DNA of 64,000 nt from Cepaea nemoralis (Eukaryota > Mollusca > Gastropoda > Stylommatophora > Helicidae), in the NCBI GenBank assembly GCA_014155875.1, contig JACEFZ010014476.1, positions 498,501 to 562,500 of the forward strand. Reading direction: 5' to 3'. Positions 1-10,554 of the stretch are shown here, one piece after another. A model generated the notes under the pieces. It searched no databases. It worked only from the letters and a program-made list of their open reading frames with translations, and was not told the origin of the DNA. Position numbers and translations under genes: made by a program. How positions within the stretch are numbered: the first letter of the stretch is position 1; each line of letters opens with the position of its first letter.

Positions 1-233
1 TTTCATAAAACACAATTGAAGTCCCAACAATTGAGCAAAGCATTTCAATCCCCTCATCATATTTATCCCCCCACATTAATCAATGTACACATACAAATTT
101 CAAGACCATATTCTGAGTACCCAATAATAATTTTCCGCTTTAGAAAAACTCCATCAAGTACCTTTGTAAACACAAAAATATCGTGTCCACTTCTTCTTCT
201 ATCTGCCATCTGCAGAACCTTGTATCACTCTAT
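1..233 (-). other. 3' non-coding end of the Ty3/gypsy element
   Basis: This stretch lies downstream of the integrase stop on the minus strand. Read on that strand it has purine-rich runs (near 64-90 and 188-205) that could serve as a polypurine tract. I found no copy of this sequence between 5.7 and 7.3 kb, so either the 3' LTR starts beyond position 1 or the LTRs have diverged. The plus-strand ORF over 16-633 is a shadow of this region and of pol. Confidence 0.5.
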
Positions 234-2400
234 TCATCTATCACTTCTCCATTTCTTTAATAACCTCAAATTTTTTTCTATAATTGCAATATCTACATCA
301 ATGTCGCTATCCTCTCGAGGAGAGCTATCTTCTTTCATATCAGCTTCTTCATCAGTTTCTGACTTTTCATCCATCTCTTGTTCCCCATCTGTATATCCAT
401 TACTAGCAACCGCTAATCTCTTCCTTTCTACATCCAATCTAATTTTTCTGTCTTGCCGTCTCAACAAATTTTCAAATAGTGGCATCTCTTCCTCACTCGA
501 AGAATTCGCTCTAAGTTTCCTTTGCCTCTTAATTTCTTTTTCTTTCTGTCTATCCAACTTTCTTTTTACTGCCTGTCTTGTATTCATAAATGGAGGTTCA
601 ATATTTTCCCTAACTGACTCTTCACTAATATAATCGTCATACACGTTATTTTCCTCTGTCATGACTGTTTTTGGTACCGTTTCTTCTTGTTCAGCTGTAG
701 TAGATGCTGTTGTTACTTGTTTTCCATTCTCTATAGGTATTGGATATACCGATTGTCTGACAATCTGTCCACCTGACAATATTTCTTCGGAACAATAATT
801 ATTATTATTATTCTCTGCATCCCTTTCTTCATTATCCCGCCTTAAGTGTTCTACATGTGAACGTGCAACATGCCCTGAAATTTGATTCTTAATAGTATAC
901 GACACTGGACCTTTTTTTTCTAAAATATAGTATCCCGGGACCCAATGAGCATCAAACTTAGAGTTTTTTCTATGTTTTTTATAATATACCCTATCACCTA
1001 CGTTAAACTCTTGTAAGTGTGCATTTTTATTTGCGTATTTCTTCTGTCTTTCTCTAGCCTTAATTATATTATTTCTTAAACGTACATGTGCTTTATGCAT
1101 CTCTTGCAACCTTGTTTCTTGAAAATCTTCCCCCAGATATTTTCTCCTAGGTTTTAATAAATTATCAATTGGCAATATTGGTTCTCTTCCATGTACTAAG
1201 TAAAATGGTGAGAAACCTGTTCCTTCATTTTCGTGTGTACGTATCGCCGCTAATGCTATCCCCAAATAAAGATCCCAATCCATATCGTGTTCTTCTACAT
1301 TTTTCGCTAGAATATTGTATAGTGTTCTGTGTTGTCTCTCATTTTTAGCATTAGAAGTTGGTCTGTAATATGAAGTCCTAATGTGTTTTATATTCCAATC
1401 TTTTACCAATTTCTCAAACTTTTTATTTACAAACTCTTTCCCATTGTCTGTAAGTATTATTTGTGGACACCCAAACCTTGGTATAAATTCTTGTAAAAGC
1501 ATATTTATAACTGAATCAGCACTCTTGTCTGGAATTGGATACACTTCTGGCCAAAGACTATATGAATCAACTATATGTAGTAGGTATACATTTCCCGATA
1601 ATGTTTTTGGATGAGGACCTGAAATATCCAAACTTACTTTCTGCATTGGAAATTGAGGAATATCGGTATCTTGTAAAGGACATTTAATTATCTTCATGTT
1701 TCTTAACCTACACTTTTCACATGCTTCAACATATTCATATACGCTTTTGAATAAATTCGGCCAATAATATTTACTGCTAATAGCCTTCACTAACTTATCT
1801 CGTCCAAAATGACCATTATTATCGTGGTATGCCTTTAAGACTTCTTGTTCTAAATGTTTCGGAATATATTTTCTTACTCCTTCACCTTTTTCACTGATAT
1901 AATACAATTGATTGTCTTCTTGTAACTCTACAAACTTTCTTTTAAAACTATTTTCCCCTGTTTCTTTCAATTTCTTTTTTATCTGTACTACTTTTGGATC
2001 TAATTCTTGTTCTGTTTTCATATCAAACTGTTCTAAATGTGGGTCTTCTGTTCTAGATTCCGACTCTTGCTCCGATGGTAAACTCTCAAATTCTTCCCTA
2101 TTTATTATGGCAGAATCTAATATATTTACTTGCCAGTTTCGATCGTCTACCTCTGGTTCAACTTCATCTTCCGTGTTTCCTGATGACTGTGGGTACGGGA
2201 TTCTAGACAAAAGATCGGCGCACGTATTATGTTTCCCTGACACATATTCAACCTTAGCATTGTACCCTTGTAAATTCAATGCCCACGTTTGTATTTTCCT
2301 ATTTTGTATTGGTGCTTCTAATATCGACTTTAATGGCATGTGGTCAGTTCTAATAATGAAATTGGCGTTATGTAAGTAATAATTTAATTTTTGCAAGCGC
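234..2400 (-). pseudogene. pol: Ty3/gypsy pol, second part: end of RNase H plus integrase
   Basis: This carries the last part of RNase H (TDHMPLKSIL, GKHNTCADLLSR) followed by a complete-looking integrase. Numbering from the frame start at 2528, the HHCC zinc finger is H235, H240, C270, C273. The DDE triad is D301 (SLDISGP), D361 (LTDNGKEF) and E397 (NAKNERQ), with 35 residues between the last two. A GPY/F-type module (GDRVYYKK to KKGPVSYTI) lies near residues 505-545. An acidic, charged tail follows. Integrase would join the cDNA copy to host DNA. The frame is continuous here but out of phase with the first pol part: the reading has to shift at about 2385-2400, inside RNase H, so one enzyme is broken. 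The residues upstream of about 2400 in this frame overlap the other frame and are not real. The 3' end of pol sits only 233 bp from the window edge. Confidence 0.93.
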
Positions 2401-4614
2401 GTAGTGTATAGCATATGCTTCCTTCTCAATAATCGGCCATTTGCGTTGAGTTCTGCTGAGTTTATGCGACAAGAAATAGATTGGTCTTTCATTTTTAACC
2501 CCTGGTATTCCAGATTCTTCTCCTTCATATGGTTGAACCAAACATGCTCCTATTGCATTGTCTGAAGCATCTGTGTATAGTATTAGCTGTTTATTCAGGT
2601 CTGGATGTGTCAATAATGGTACCACCGTTAAGCTATCTTTTAAAAGTTCAAACGCTTTTTGACACTCATCATCCCACTTAAATCTAGCGTATTTTCCCGT
2701 TAAATTCGTAATAGGTATTGCTATCCTTGAAAAGGCTGGTACAAACCGCCTATAATACGCACACGTTCCTATAAAAGCCCTCACTTCCTTAACGTTAGTG
2801 GGAGGAGGTAACTCTTTAATAACTTTTATCTTTTCCATGTCTGGTTTAATACCTTCCCTATTTATTATATAGCCTAAATATTTTGTTTCTGTCTTTAAAA
2901 ACTGGCACTTACTAAGCTTTAATTTAACGTCATGCCTTCTTAATCTGTCAAATACTAGTCTAACATGTTTTAAATGATTCTCTACATCTCCTTTCGTAAA
3001 AATCAATACGTCATCAATATATGCTAAGGCAAAACTTTGCATACCGTCTAGTACTTCATTTATTAAGAACATATAGTGAGACGGTGCATTTTTCAGACCG
3101 AATGGCATACGTAAAAATTCGTACGAACCCATATGAGTACAAAAGGCACTTTTTTTTTGCGCGTCTACCGACATCGGAATACACCAAAATCCTGCCCTTG
3201 CGTCCAGCGTTGTGAAATATGTAGAACCATTAAGCAGCCCCAAAATATCATCAATTACTGGCAGTGGGTACGCTACATTTTTAGTAATTTTATTTAACGC
3301 CCTGTAGTCACAACAGAACCTGTTCGAACCATCAGACTTGGCCACAATTACCACCGGAGATGACCATTCTGATTTTGATCTTGTTATTATGCCTGCTTTC
3401 AACATATCTTCTATTGCCTTTTCTACGACTTCTCTATTTCTTAATGGAGTTCTGTATGGTTTTAAACTAATTGGTGGATGATCTCCCGTGTCTATTTCCA
3501 TCGTAACTGTTTGTGTCTTACCCAATTCTAAATCATTTATCGCAAACACATCTTGATTTTGCTTTATAAGTTGTTCTAACACTTCCTTATTTTCTGGCGA
3601 AGTTTTTAATTGTGCTAACAATTCTTTTTCTCTTGTTACTTTGTCTAGTGAATGTATTTGTGCTGTATTTCTTCTAGATGGATGGATCAATTCATCCATT
3701 CTTACGTTCCCTTTCCTTCTGTATCCGCGTCTATTATTACTTCTTTCATTAGAGGTTTCTGAATAACTTATTCCTGCCATATTTACTCTATCTGTTGCCA
3801 ATATGTCACTAACGTTATGTTCTAGCTTAGCTATTACACATCCTCTGTATAATTTAATTTCTCTACCTGTGTTATTAATAACCATTACTGGAAATGTTAA
3901 ACTTTTATCTAATTCTATTATTCCATCCGGAACTTCTAAACCTGGCTCATCAATTATTTCATTTTGCAATTCCGTGATTCTGACTATGTTTCCTGCTACA
4001 TAATACGGGTTTCTCTTCAGTCTTGCTTGTATCAAATTAACTGACTGTGGTTTTAAATTCATGGTCGTTTTGACTCTAACTAGTGTCGACACATGCATAT
4101 CTTCTTCTAGATCTACGTAAACATCTTGGAATTTTAATTTATGCAAATCAAATAAAAGTCTCACCCCATTTTTCAATAAAAAATCTCGTCCCAATATCAT
4201 ATTTCTATTTAAATCTTTAACCACATGGAACATATGCCTAACATTTATCCCTCCTAATTTCAAATTTATCATCGTTTGTCCTAACACTTCTAATTTTTGT
4301 CCCGTTACCGAATGAAGATTCTCCTGAATTCTAAATATTTTACAATTTTTTAACATTCGATATAAAAATGCTTCTTTAATCACGCTAACTTGTGCTCCCG
4401 AATCAACTAATGTTCTAACTTTATATTTTCCTATCTGTACTATACATGAGCTAGGATCTACCATATTTAATGACAATTGTTTTACCTCGGCTTGTTTTTT
4501 ATTTCTCAACGTTCTATTATACTCATCCTTTGGGTTTTTAATATATTGATGCCCTTTTTGGATCTTACTATCTTCCCTCCTACTGCCGATCCTATTCAGT
4601 AAGCGGGATGCCAA
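2368..4614 (-). CDS. pol: Ty3/gypsy pol, first part: protease, reverse transcriptase, start of RNase H
   Basis: An uninterrupted 748-codon frame. Counted from the first codon of the frameshift-accessible frame, the aspartic protease active site is D71-S72-G73 (TLVDSGAQVSVI). The RT fingers begin near 380. The first catalytic Asp is D471 (TTLDARAGF), and the YIDD box is at 532-535. The RNase H start shows D682 (LYTDASDN) and E732. No ATG initiates it; the first codon is TTG directly after the slippery heptamer GGGAAAT at 4614-4620, so it is best read as made by -1 frameshifting from gag. It would polymerise cDNA in gag-derived particles in the cytoplasm. RNase H is cut short by a frame break near 2390; the rest is in the next entry downstream. 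The domain order PR-RT-RH-IN is diagnostic of Ty3/gypsy (Metaviridae). Host clade within that group was not determined. Confidence 0.95.
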   Translation of the reverse strand: MASRLLNRIGSRREDSKIQKGHQYIKNPKDEYNRTLRNKKQAEVKQLSLNMVDPSSCIVQIGKYKVRTLVDSGAQVSVIKEAFLYRMLKNCKIFRIQENLHSVTGQKLEVLGQTMINLKLGGINVRHMFHVVKDLNRNMILGRDFLLKNGVRLLFDLHKLKFQDVYVDLEEDMHVSTLVRVKTTMNLKPQSVNLIQARLKRNPYYVAGNIVRITELQNEIIDEPGLEVPDGIIELDKSLTFPVMVINNTGREIKLYRGCVIAKLEHNVSDILATDRVNMAGISYSETSNERSNNRRGYRRKGNVRMDELIHPSRRNTAQIHSLDKVTREKELLAQLKTSPENKEVLEQLIKQNQDVFAINDLELGKTQTVTMEIDTGDHPPISLKPYRTPLRNREVVEKAIEDMLKAGIITRSKSEWSSPVVIVAKSDGSNRFCCDYRALNKITKNVAYPLPVIDDILGLLNGSTYFTTLDARAGFWCIPMSVDAQKKSAFCTHMGSYEFLRMPFGLKNAPSHYMFLINEVLDGMQSFALAYIDDVLIFTKGDVENHLKHVRLVFDRLRRHDVKLKLSKCQFLKTETKYLGYIINREGIKPDMEKIKVIKELPPPTNVKEVRAFIGTCAYYRRFVPAFSRIAIPITNLTGKYARFKWDDECQKAFELLKDSLTVVPLLTHPDLNKQLILYTDASDNAIGACLVQPYEGEESGIPGVKNERPIYFLSHKLSRTQRKWPIIEKEAYAIHYALAKIKLLLT

Positions 4615-5606
4615 TTTCCCTGATTTCCTGACCTTCTAAAATTTCTCTGTATTTCTCCAGAATTCCAATTTGCTGGTCTGCCATTTGCCATTCTATTCTG
4701 TATACTCGTCTGAACACCTCTACTATTTTGCGTATTCGATGGGCCACTTCTGTTACCACAAAAGCGAAAAATGTGCCCACGTTGGTGACATCCCCAACAA
4801 ACCACATTCGAGTTATTTGTGTTACCTTCCATGTTTCTTACAGTATTTCTCACTTGTCCTCTTCTATCTTGATTATATACATTCTCGTTTCTTTGCACCA
4901 TCTGTATTTCTCCTCGTCTTCCTCTCCATCCATGTCTATACTGTCCTATTTCCATAGGTTCTTCAATTCTATCTTCCGAACTACTACCTAACTCTCGTCC
5001 TACCCTTAACCTAAACCTCCTCCTCAAGCTTTCCTCTTGTATAGCGATATCTACCGCTTGTGACAATCTTGCAGGATTCTCTCTTAATAATTTAAATTTC
5101 AATCCATCTGACCTAATCCCATCAACAAAAATCCCTACTAACATCCGTTCCACTTCTTCTGCTCGTACATTCTGTCCTAAAAATGACTCTTCAGCTAAAT
5201 TGATTAACCTGTCACTGTATAACTGAACACTTTCTGTGCTGTTTTGTCTAGTCTGTCGCAATACTGAGAATGCGTGTTGTGGATCAGTAATTTCAGCATA
5301 TTTTCTTGCGAGATCATCTTTAAATTCTTCCCAGGTTTCACCTCCTGCTGCCTCTAACTTTCTTCTTATATGGTCAGAAACTGGACTTGTACTTGTTCTG
5401 TATGCCAAGTTCTTTTTCTCTCCATCTGTAGCGTTTACTAAATATGCATGTTTTTCAATAGAAATAATCCATTTCTTAAACTGATTTGCTTGACCACTAA
5501 ATCTTTCAACATCAGTGCTTATATTTTGTTGTCTAAACACTGCATCCAACCTTGATATTGCCCCGCCAACGCCAGTCAGTACCTGTGAAAAATCTTGGGA
5601 TTCCAT
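4596..5606 (-). CDS. gag: Ty3/gypsy gag (capsid-nucleocapsid) protein
   Basis: A 336-residue protein from the ATG at 5606. The frame is open to 5675, but its first 23 residues are hydrophobic and low-complexity, so I prefer the internal Met (MESQDFSQ), which gives a normal gag start. The middle part (EEFKDDLARKY, LYSDRLINLAEE) resembles retrotransposon capsid helices. Near the C-terminus there is a basic Arg-rich stretch and one CCHC zinc knuckle, C270-X2-C273-X4-H278-X4-C283 (CWGCHQRGHIFRFC), the nucleic-acid-binding motif of nucleocapsids. The last 19 bases overlap the pol frame. The frame is intact, so particle formation could still be encoded. This is the typical size for a one-knuckle Ty3/gypsy gag. 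Confidence 0.92.
   Translation of the reverse strand: MESQDFSQVLTGVGGAISRLDAVFRQQNISTDVERFSGQANQFKKWIISIEKHAYLVNATDGEKKNLAYRTSTSPVSDHIRRKLEAAGGETWEEFKDDLARKYAEITDPQHAFSVLRQTRQNSTESVQLYSDRLINLAEESFLGQNVRAEEVERMLVGIFVDGIRSDGLKFKLLRENPARLSQAVDIAIQEESLRRRFRLRVGRELGSSSEDRIEEPMEIGQYRHGWRGRRGEIQMVQRNENVYNQDRRGQVRNTVRNMEGNTNNSNVVCWGCHQRGHIFRFCGNRSGPSNTQNSRGVQTSIQNRMANGRPANWNSGEIQRNFRRSGNQGNWHPAY
4614..4620 (-). promoter_or_regulatory. candidate -1 ribosomal frameshift site in the gag/pol overlap
   Basis: On the minus strand the heptamer reads G GGA AAT in gag phase, an XXXYYYZ slippery sequence close to the lentiviral G GGA AAC. A slip by -1 enters exactly the pol frame. Only 35 bases of pol frame lie upstream of pol-frame stop TAG (4636-4638), so the shift must occur between 4596 and 4635, and this is the only XXXYYYZ heptamer in gag phase there. 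A second heptamer, A AAT TTT at 4638-4644, is in phase but would run into that stop. A 5-bp pairing, GGATC (4588-4592) with GATCC (4560-4564), lies downstream, though its 21-nt spacing is longer than usual. Confidence 0.7.
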
Positions 5607-7003
5607 CCTAAAATTTATAATTATCAAGCAATATACAAATATTTCAAACAATATTAATTTCAAACCCAGCAACAATACATAATCTGTTAATTACTCTAAT
5701 ATTATCTAATTATCTTAACTAAAGCCTCCAATCGAAGATCCTGACGAAGAAATATTCCTGTTTCAACCCTGAATTCTGACAAAAGAATTTAAATGACCTC
5801 CTGATTCAGAATTACCTACACCACATAAAAAAGGACTCTAATCAAGCTCGTTAAAATGAGCAGAACAACGAAGAGCCTCTGGGTTTCTTTCCTTAATAAT
5901 TTAATCGAAGTCGAAGTCAGATCTTTCCAATTATTTCCTGACGTTGATTATGCTCGATATCAGGCTCGCAACAAGACTGTTTGATTACTTGCTCGATTAC
6001 TGTAGATTCCCTTCAAGTAAGGTCACCTTCACGCAAGCGACAATTGCTCACGACTTCAGCAAAAAAAAACTCACTTTCCAGCAGCAATCTGTGATTTTCA
6101 TATATATATTTCAGCGCAAACGTAATCCAGTCAACAACAATTGGACTTAAAGCTGACGCTATCCAGTCTCTTATTTTCATGTGGGACTCTCGCCATGGTC
6201 ATTTTAAATTACTTCATCCAAACCCCGAGTTGAGACAAGTTTCATTTATGCCTTCCTTTAATTGAAGTGACTGTAGAGAGTATTGCAGACCTTGATTTCA
6301 TAATTATGGAATTTGCACCATAACCTTGACTTCACCTTCAACAGTCCCACGGGTTAAAACTCATAATTTGTACTGATTTTTGATGCAGAACGGCATTACT
6401 TGATCTCAATATACCATTTTGCGTTGGTCAATTCTCCAGTTAATTTCATAATTATGTAATAACATCAGTCTTTCAAAAAAATATAAGTATCAATCAAACC
6501 TTTTTTTTAGCGCTGTCCTTGAAAATGGATCTCCTTCTTAACCAGGAATCCAGTGAGAACCCAGAACAGCTACCAACAGTCGGCTTTCATCTGTTGCGTT
6601 TCTCAATATTTACTTCTCCAGACACGCCAGACATAACCATCTTCTATGGCGGTACTCTCTCTCTCCGCGACCTCCCATGTTTCATAAATTCACGGCACCA
6701 AATCAACCTGTGTCACAGTGCTACATACAGGTTATAATAGTGATCGTACAGCACACAAGTCTTCGCGTTGTTAGAAACATACTTTATTATCTGAATCGTT
6801 CTATCTCTGCACACATGATGGAGACTCCCTTCTTGGTGTTGACATCTCTTCTCGCTGGCCCCAAGTGACGTGTGTGTTTTACCTAGATACCCTTCTTCAT
6901 TCGTGCACACACGTTCACTATGGTTTTCCCCCTAGTCAAGGAATGCGCAGCATTCCTTAACTCTTTACTCCTAACCTAATTCCTCACTGTTACAATTATT
7001 TGG
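5607..7003 (-). other. leader and possible 5' LTR of the Ty3/gypsy element; no gene
   Basis: About 1.4 kb upstream of gag without a convincing coding frame. It should hold the primer-binding site and 5' LTR, but I could not match it to the 3' side and found no certain primer-binding site. A minus-strand TGTAACAG start near 6991 is a possible LTR edge only because TGTAAC is a common LTR start. Short ORFs here show no domain. Confidence 0.35.
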
Positions 7004-7239
7004 TAGTAGTAATAAAAGCAAATTAAATACAAGAAAACATTTAAAAACACAACACCATCCCATTGTTGATTAATGTAATCAAATTGAACACCAAAGAACT
7101 ACTCACAATAAATTATATTTATAGTAGTAATAAAAGCAAATTAAATACAAGAAAACATTTAAAAACACAACACCATCCCATTGTTGATTAATGTAATCAA
7201 ATTGAACACCAAAGAACTACTCACAATAAATTATATTTA
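7004..7239. repeat. two perfect tandem copies of a 118-bp unit
   Basis: Units 7004-7121 and 7122-7239 are identical by eye from TAGTAGTAATAAAAGC to AATTATATTTA. It is AT-rich and non-coding. No mismatch means a recent duplication or an assembly duplication. Confidence 0.93.
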
Positions 7240-7324
7240 ATTATTTGCACAATTGGTAGGTATTTACTTGCACTCCTACACAAAGCATCTAGCAGCTGGA
7301 GCGTTGAAGTGTACTACCTTCATT

Positions 7325-8465
7325 CTTCTTCTTCTTCTTTCGTTAGCCTGAAAATTGTTTGTAACTGCAATGTTTCTCTTGTATGAATCTAACAATCTTG
7401 TTTAGTTCACTCAGCGATCCATAGAGTTTATCTTCTACAGTTGTCTCGCTAGGCCAGAAGGTTTGCCTGGATATGTTGTAGTTGGGCAATCCTGGTGTAT
7501 GTGCTCTGCTGTCTGCGATGCCAAACCACATGGGCACATGGCTGCGTCACCAATCTTGAATTTTTTTATACATGTGGTTGCGTAATCGGTTGTGTCCTGT
7601 TCTGAGGCGCAGAAGAATGATCTGTTCTGGTCTGTCCATAACGTGGTAGTCGTCTTGAGTAGGATTTGGTGGCCTTCTGACTGATTTGAACATTCTTTTC
7701 TTTTGGTGGTATGTAATGGGCACATCAGGTTGATCTTCTTTTGCTCCTTCCTTAGCCAATCGATCAGCTCTGTCGTTTCCGGGTCTCCACAGTGGGATGG
7801 TATCCATTGTAAGGTGACCTTATGCTGGCTGCTAAGTTCAGAATGTAGTGTCATTAAAACTGGCAATTTCCCAGACAGGAGTGCCTCTATTATGGATTTT
7901 GCATCTGTCTATATCACCACAGGTTGTGTACCATGACTGGTATTTTGTGATTTCTCTGTGGCTATCTTGATTGCCTCAATTTCAGCATCATAGTTATGGC
8001 AGTACTTTCCTGTTGGAACTCTGGCCGTGACCCTAGTATTATTTGGGTATTCTATGTACACTCCCGCTCCTCCATTTCGAACAGCATTTTGTGCTGACCC
8101 ATCTGTGTAGACTCGGATCCAGAGATCCTGTGGGTATTCGTCATCAAGGAAGCTGAGAGTGGCTGTTCTGAGCTGTACATTGTTCTGTTCTTCCTTGTCA
8201 AATATTCCTCTCACTTTTGTCTGGATTTGTAGCGATAGTCTATGCTCATCTGTCCACGGGGTTCGCTCTGGAATAGTTGTCAGGGGGATACCAACTGTGG
8301 GAAGATCGATGGTTTCTCTGCAGAGTCGTTTGGCCTGGTGGATGAAACTATTTCTTTTCAACCGCCCCATAGCTAAGTTTTCAAATCGGTTCTTCATAGG
8401 ATGGCCTGGCAAGCTGAGGAACTTCTCTGCTTGTATTAGTGTTTTTGTATTTCTGCCTTCTACCT
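7325..8465 (-). pseudogene. 5'-truncated non-LTR retrotransposon: C-terminal RNase H region
   Basis: Minus-strand frames, broken by several frameshifts, together give a type-1 RNase H: YTDGSAQNA (first Asp, near 8110), DAEIEAIKIA (Glu), then VTLQWIPSHCGDP and DRADRLAKEGAK (His and last Asp), in that order. Upstream is the linker before RNase H (KTLIQAEKFL, GHPMKNRFEN). Downstream is a zinc-binding-like tail CPCGLASQTAEH...DCP and a terminal segment KLYGSLSELNKIVRFI. The reverse transcriptase part is missing, as expected for 5' truncation during target-primed reverse transcription. The 3' side ends in a short GAA-rich run (7326-7342). Related RNase H tails occur at 28.1, 28.7, 43.0 and 51.5 kb. 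RNase H would have degraded the template RNA; as read the enzyme is dead. Confidence 0.82.
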
Positions 8466-8659
8466 ACCCTCATTTAACAAGACGATGATACTTTAGTATC
8501 ATTGATTCTAAGCTATCCAATGTCTATGCACTTACGTTGTTCACGTGTGTTATTTCCTCTTATATCTGCCTATTTCCATTCATCTTCTGTTTTCATATTC
8601 AGTGTCAATCGGTCCCTTTTATTTTATTCTTCTTGAAGTGTATTGAGATTTAACAATTA

Positions 8660-9785
8660 AACCTCAGTTAAATATTATCTGTGACAAGTTGGGGAATACC
8701 CAAATAGAATCTAGAAAAACTCTAGAACGATGGCAGGAATACTGCAGCGCAATGTATGATATGAATGACAGTGAGGATGTGAACAATATTCAAGAACCAA
8801 TGACAGCAGAGATAGAACCCGATACATCATTTGATGAAATTGTATGGGCAATAAGGAGAGATCACTGGGATGTGATAAGCTACCAGTTGAACTAATTAAA
8901 GCGGGAAGAGAAGAAAGCATACACATCTATCACGCAATATGTAAAACGATATGGAAATATGGTACGTGGCCAAAAGATTGGAAGAGAACTATCTTCATTC
9001 CAATACCAAAAAAGGGCAACCTGAAATTATGCACTAACTATAGAACTGTGCCCTGATCAGTCATGCAAGTAAAATTATACTAAAAATCATAATAGGAAGA
9101 CTTCATTAGATATTGGAAAAATAGATTAACGTGGTTCAAGCTGGATTTAGACAAGGAAGAGGAACAAGAGACCACATACTCAATATGCATTTAATAATTG
9201 AAAAGTGTTGCGAATGTAATGTAAATCTATTCTTTTGTTTTGTGGATTATTAAAAGACATATGACTGTGTATAACATAAAAAATTGGGGAAATCATGATA
9301 AAAATGGGCTTTTCATCACATGTAGGTCAACTCATCAAAATTCTCTATCTAGACCAACAAGCAGCGGTTAGAAAAGGTGGTAACACATTAGATTGGTTTG
9401 ATATCGAGCAAGGAGTCTGTCAGGGCTTTGTGCTGCCCCTCTATTTGTTTTTAACATGTAAATCGAAAATATAATGAGAAATGTCAGAGATGATATAAAC
9501 AGGGAGCAATATGATGCCCTTAATATTGGTGGTCATGACATACCAGAGATTCGATATGCCGATGATACAGTATTGCTATCCACACAGAATTGTATAGAAA
9601 ACCTAATAATCTCAATCCATTTGAATAGTGAAAATCACAACTTATATCTTAACATAGTAAACAACAAAGATAATGCATAAAGATGGAGAAAGTAATATAT
9701 GTTAATGAGGAACAATTGAAGGTGGTGGAAAATTTCGAATATCTTGGGTCATTGATTACCAACAATAGTGACACAATGAAAAAAA
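8660..9785 (+). pseudogene. non-LTR reverse transcriptase remnant (family Y, 5' and palm part)
   Basis: Several short frames on the plus strand, separated by frameshifts, cover an endonuclease-RT element in order: LERWQEYCSAMYD, then GCDKLPVELIKAG with IFIPIPKKGNLKLCTNYRT (RT motifs 1-2), VVQAGFRQGRGTRDH near 9135, the thumb-side LNIGGHDIPEIRYADDTVLL (YADD catalytic box near 9560), and VENFEYLGSLITNNSDT near 9740. It stops abruptly at about 9785, where a minus-strand fragment of another family begins. The matching 3' half of the same family starts at 35325. As read it cannot make an enzyme. Confidence 0.8.
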
Positions 9786-9794
9786 CAATAATCT

Positions 9795-10190
9795 CTTGGT
9801 GTGAGTAAGTTGACAAGGTTTCACTGCTATAAAGAAGATTACTAAGGACACAGGCTTGATAGACAAGGACTTTTGTTTTGGCAGTAAGCGTCCTGTTCTC
9901 CCAGACTCTTTTTGTTAACAATGTTCATTGTTGTTGCTGCCTTGCCAATCCTGATGTTGATTTCTTGATCTAGGGATAATTTGCTATTTACCTCTGATCC
10001 TAGATATGAAAAAATTGTCTACTATCTCCAGTTCGGCGTCGTCAATAAAGATTGATGGTACCCCATGTGCACGTTGTGACATAATCTGTGTCTTCTTTTT
10101 GTTAATTGTTAAACCAAATTCAGAACAAGATTGGAGAATGCAGATAGTAGATGTTGTAATTCTTCCTGAAAAAAAGTCTACTTCAACCTC
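9795..10190 (-). pseudogene. RT C-terminal fragment, family Z2 (minus strand)
   Basis: Minus-strand translation gives SIFIDDAELEIVDNF, KLSLDQEINIRIGKAATT and related strings that match the thumb region of the copy at 37.4-38.7 kb at both protein and DNA level. Only the segment after the palm is present. It is joined head-on to family Y at about 9790. A short decayed fragment; the plus-strand ORF at 10006-10227 is its shadow. Confidence 0.72.
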
Positions 10191-10279
10191 TCTAACGGTT
10201 AAATTATCACGCTATGGATCCCTGTAAGTGTTGCAGGGAGTCAGGACCTCCATTAGTATCGTCCTCGTGTGGTATGCCA

Positions 10280-10450
10280 ATAAACGTTAACGGTCATGGT
10301 TTGCCTTCTCACAAGATCAACAGATTCTAGGATGAGATTATGCCATGCTGTCCAGCCATCCTGGTATTTATCTTGGCGAATTCCTCTCGCTCGCCTTCTG
10401 TCGAGATTGCCAGTTGTCACAAAGTTGTCTAGATTATTTCACTTCGTAAC
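10280..10450 (-). pseudogene. 3' terminal fragment of RT family X (minus)
   Basis: The DNA is an antisense copy of the last 170 bp of the family X element seen at 49264-49480: it includes the strings for gaps in LVTTGKI...R and the DGW/HGMA...SSN region with many changes. No frame is open. It lies 100 bp from a second family X end in the opposite orientation. Confidence 0.6.
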
Positions 10451-10554
10451 GCGTCCTAAAATCGTGTCTCCCTACATCTATCTTCTTAAGTCAGTTTATG
10501 TTTTTCATGTTTTCCTACTGCACTGCTTTGTTTGTTGATATGTCCGTACATGAT

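Noticed and set aside
16..633. 205-codon plus-strand ORF
   Set aside because: Antisense shadow of the integrase tail; no domain of its own.
4638..4644. heptamer A AAT TTT as the gag/pol slippery site
   Set aside because: A -1 slip there meets TAG at once in the pol frame.
6991..7003. right edge of a 5' LTR (TGTAACAG on the minus strand)
   Set aside because: No matching 3' LTR sequence or primer-binding site could be seen, so I do not call an LTR.
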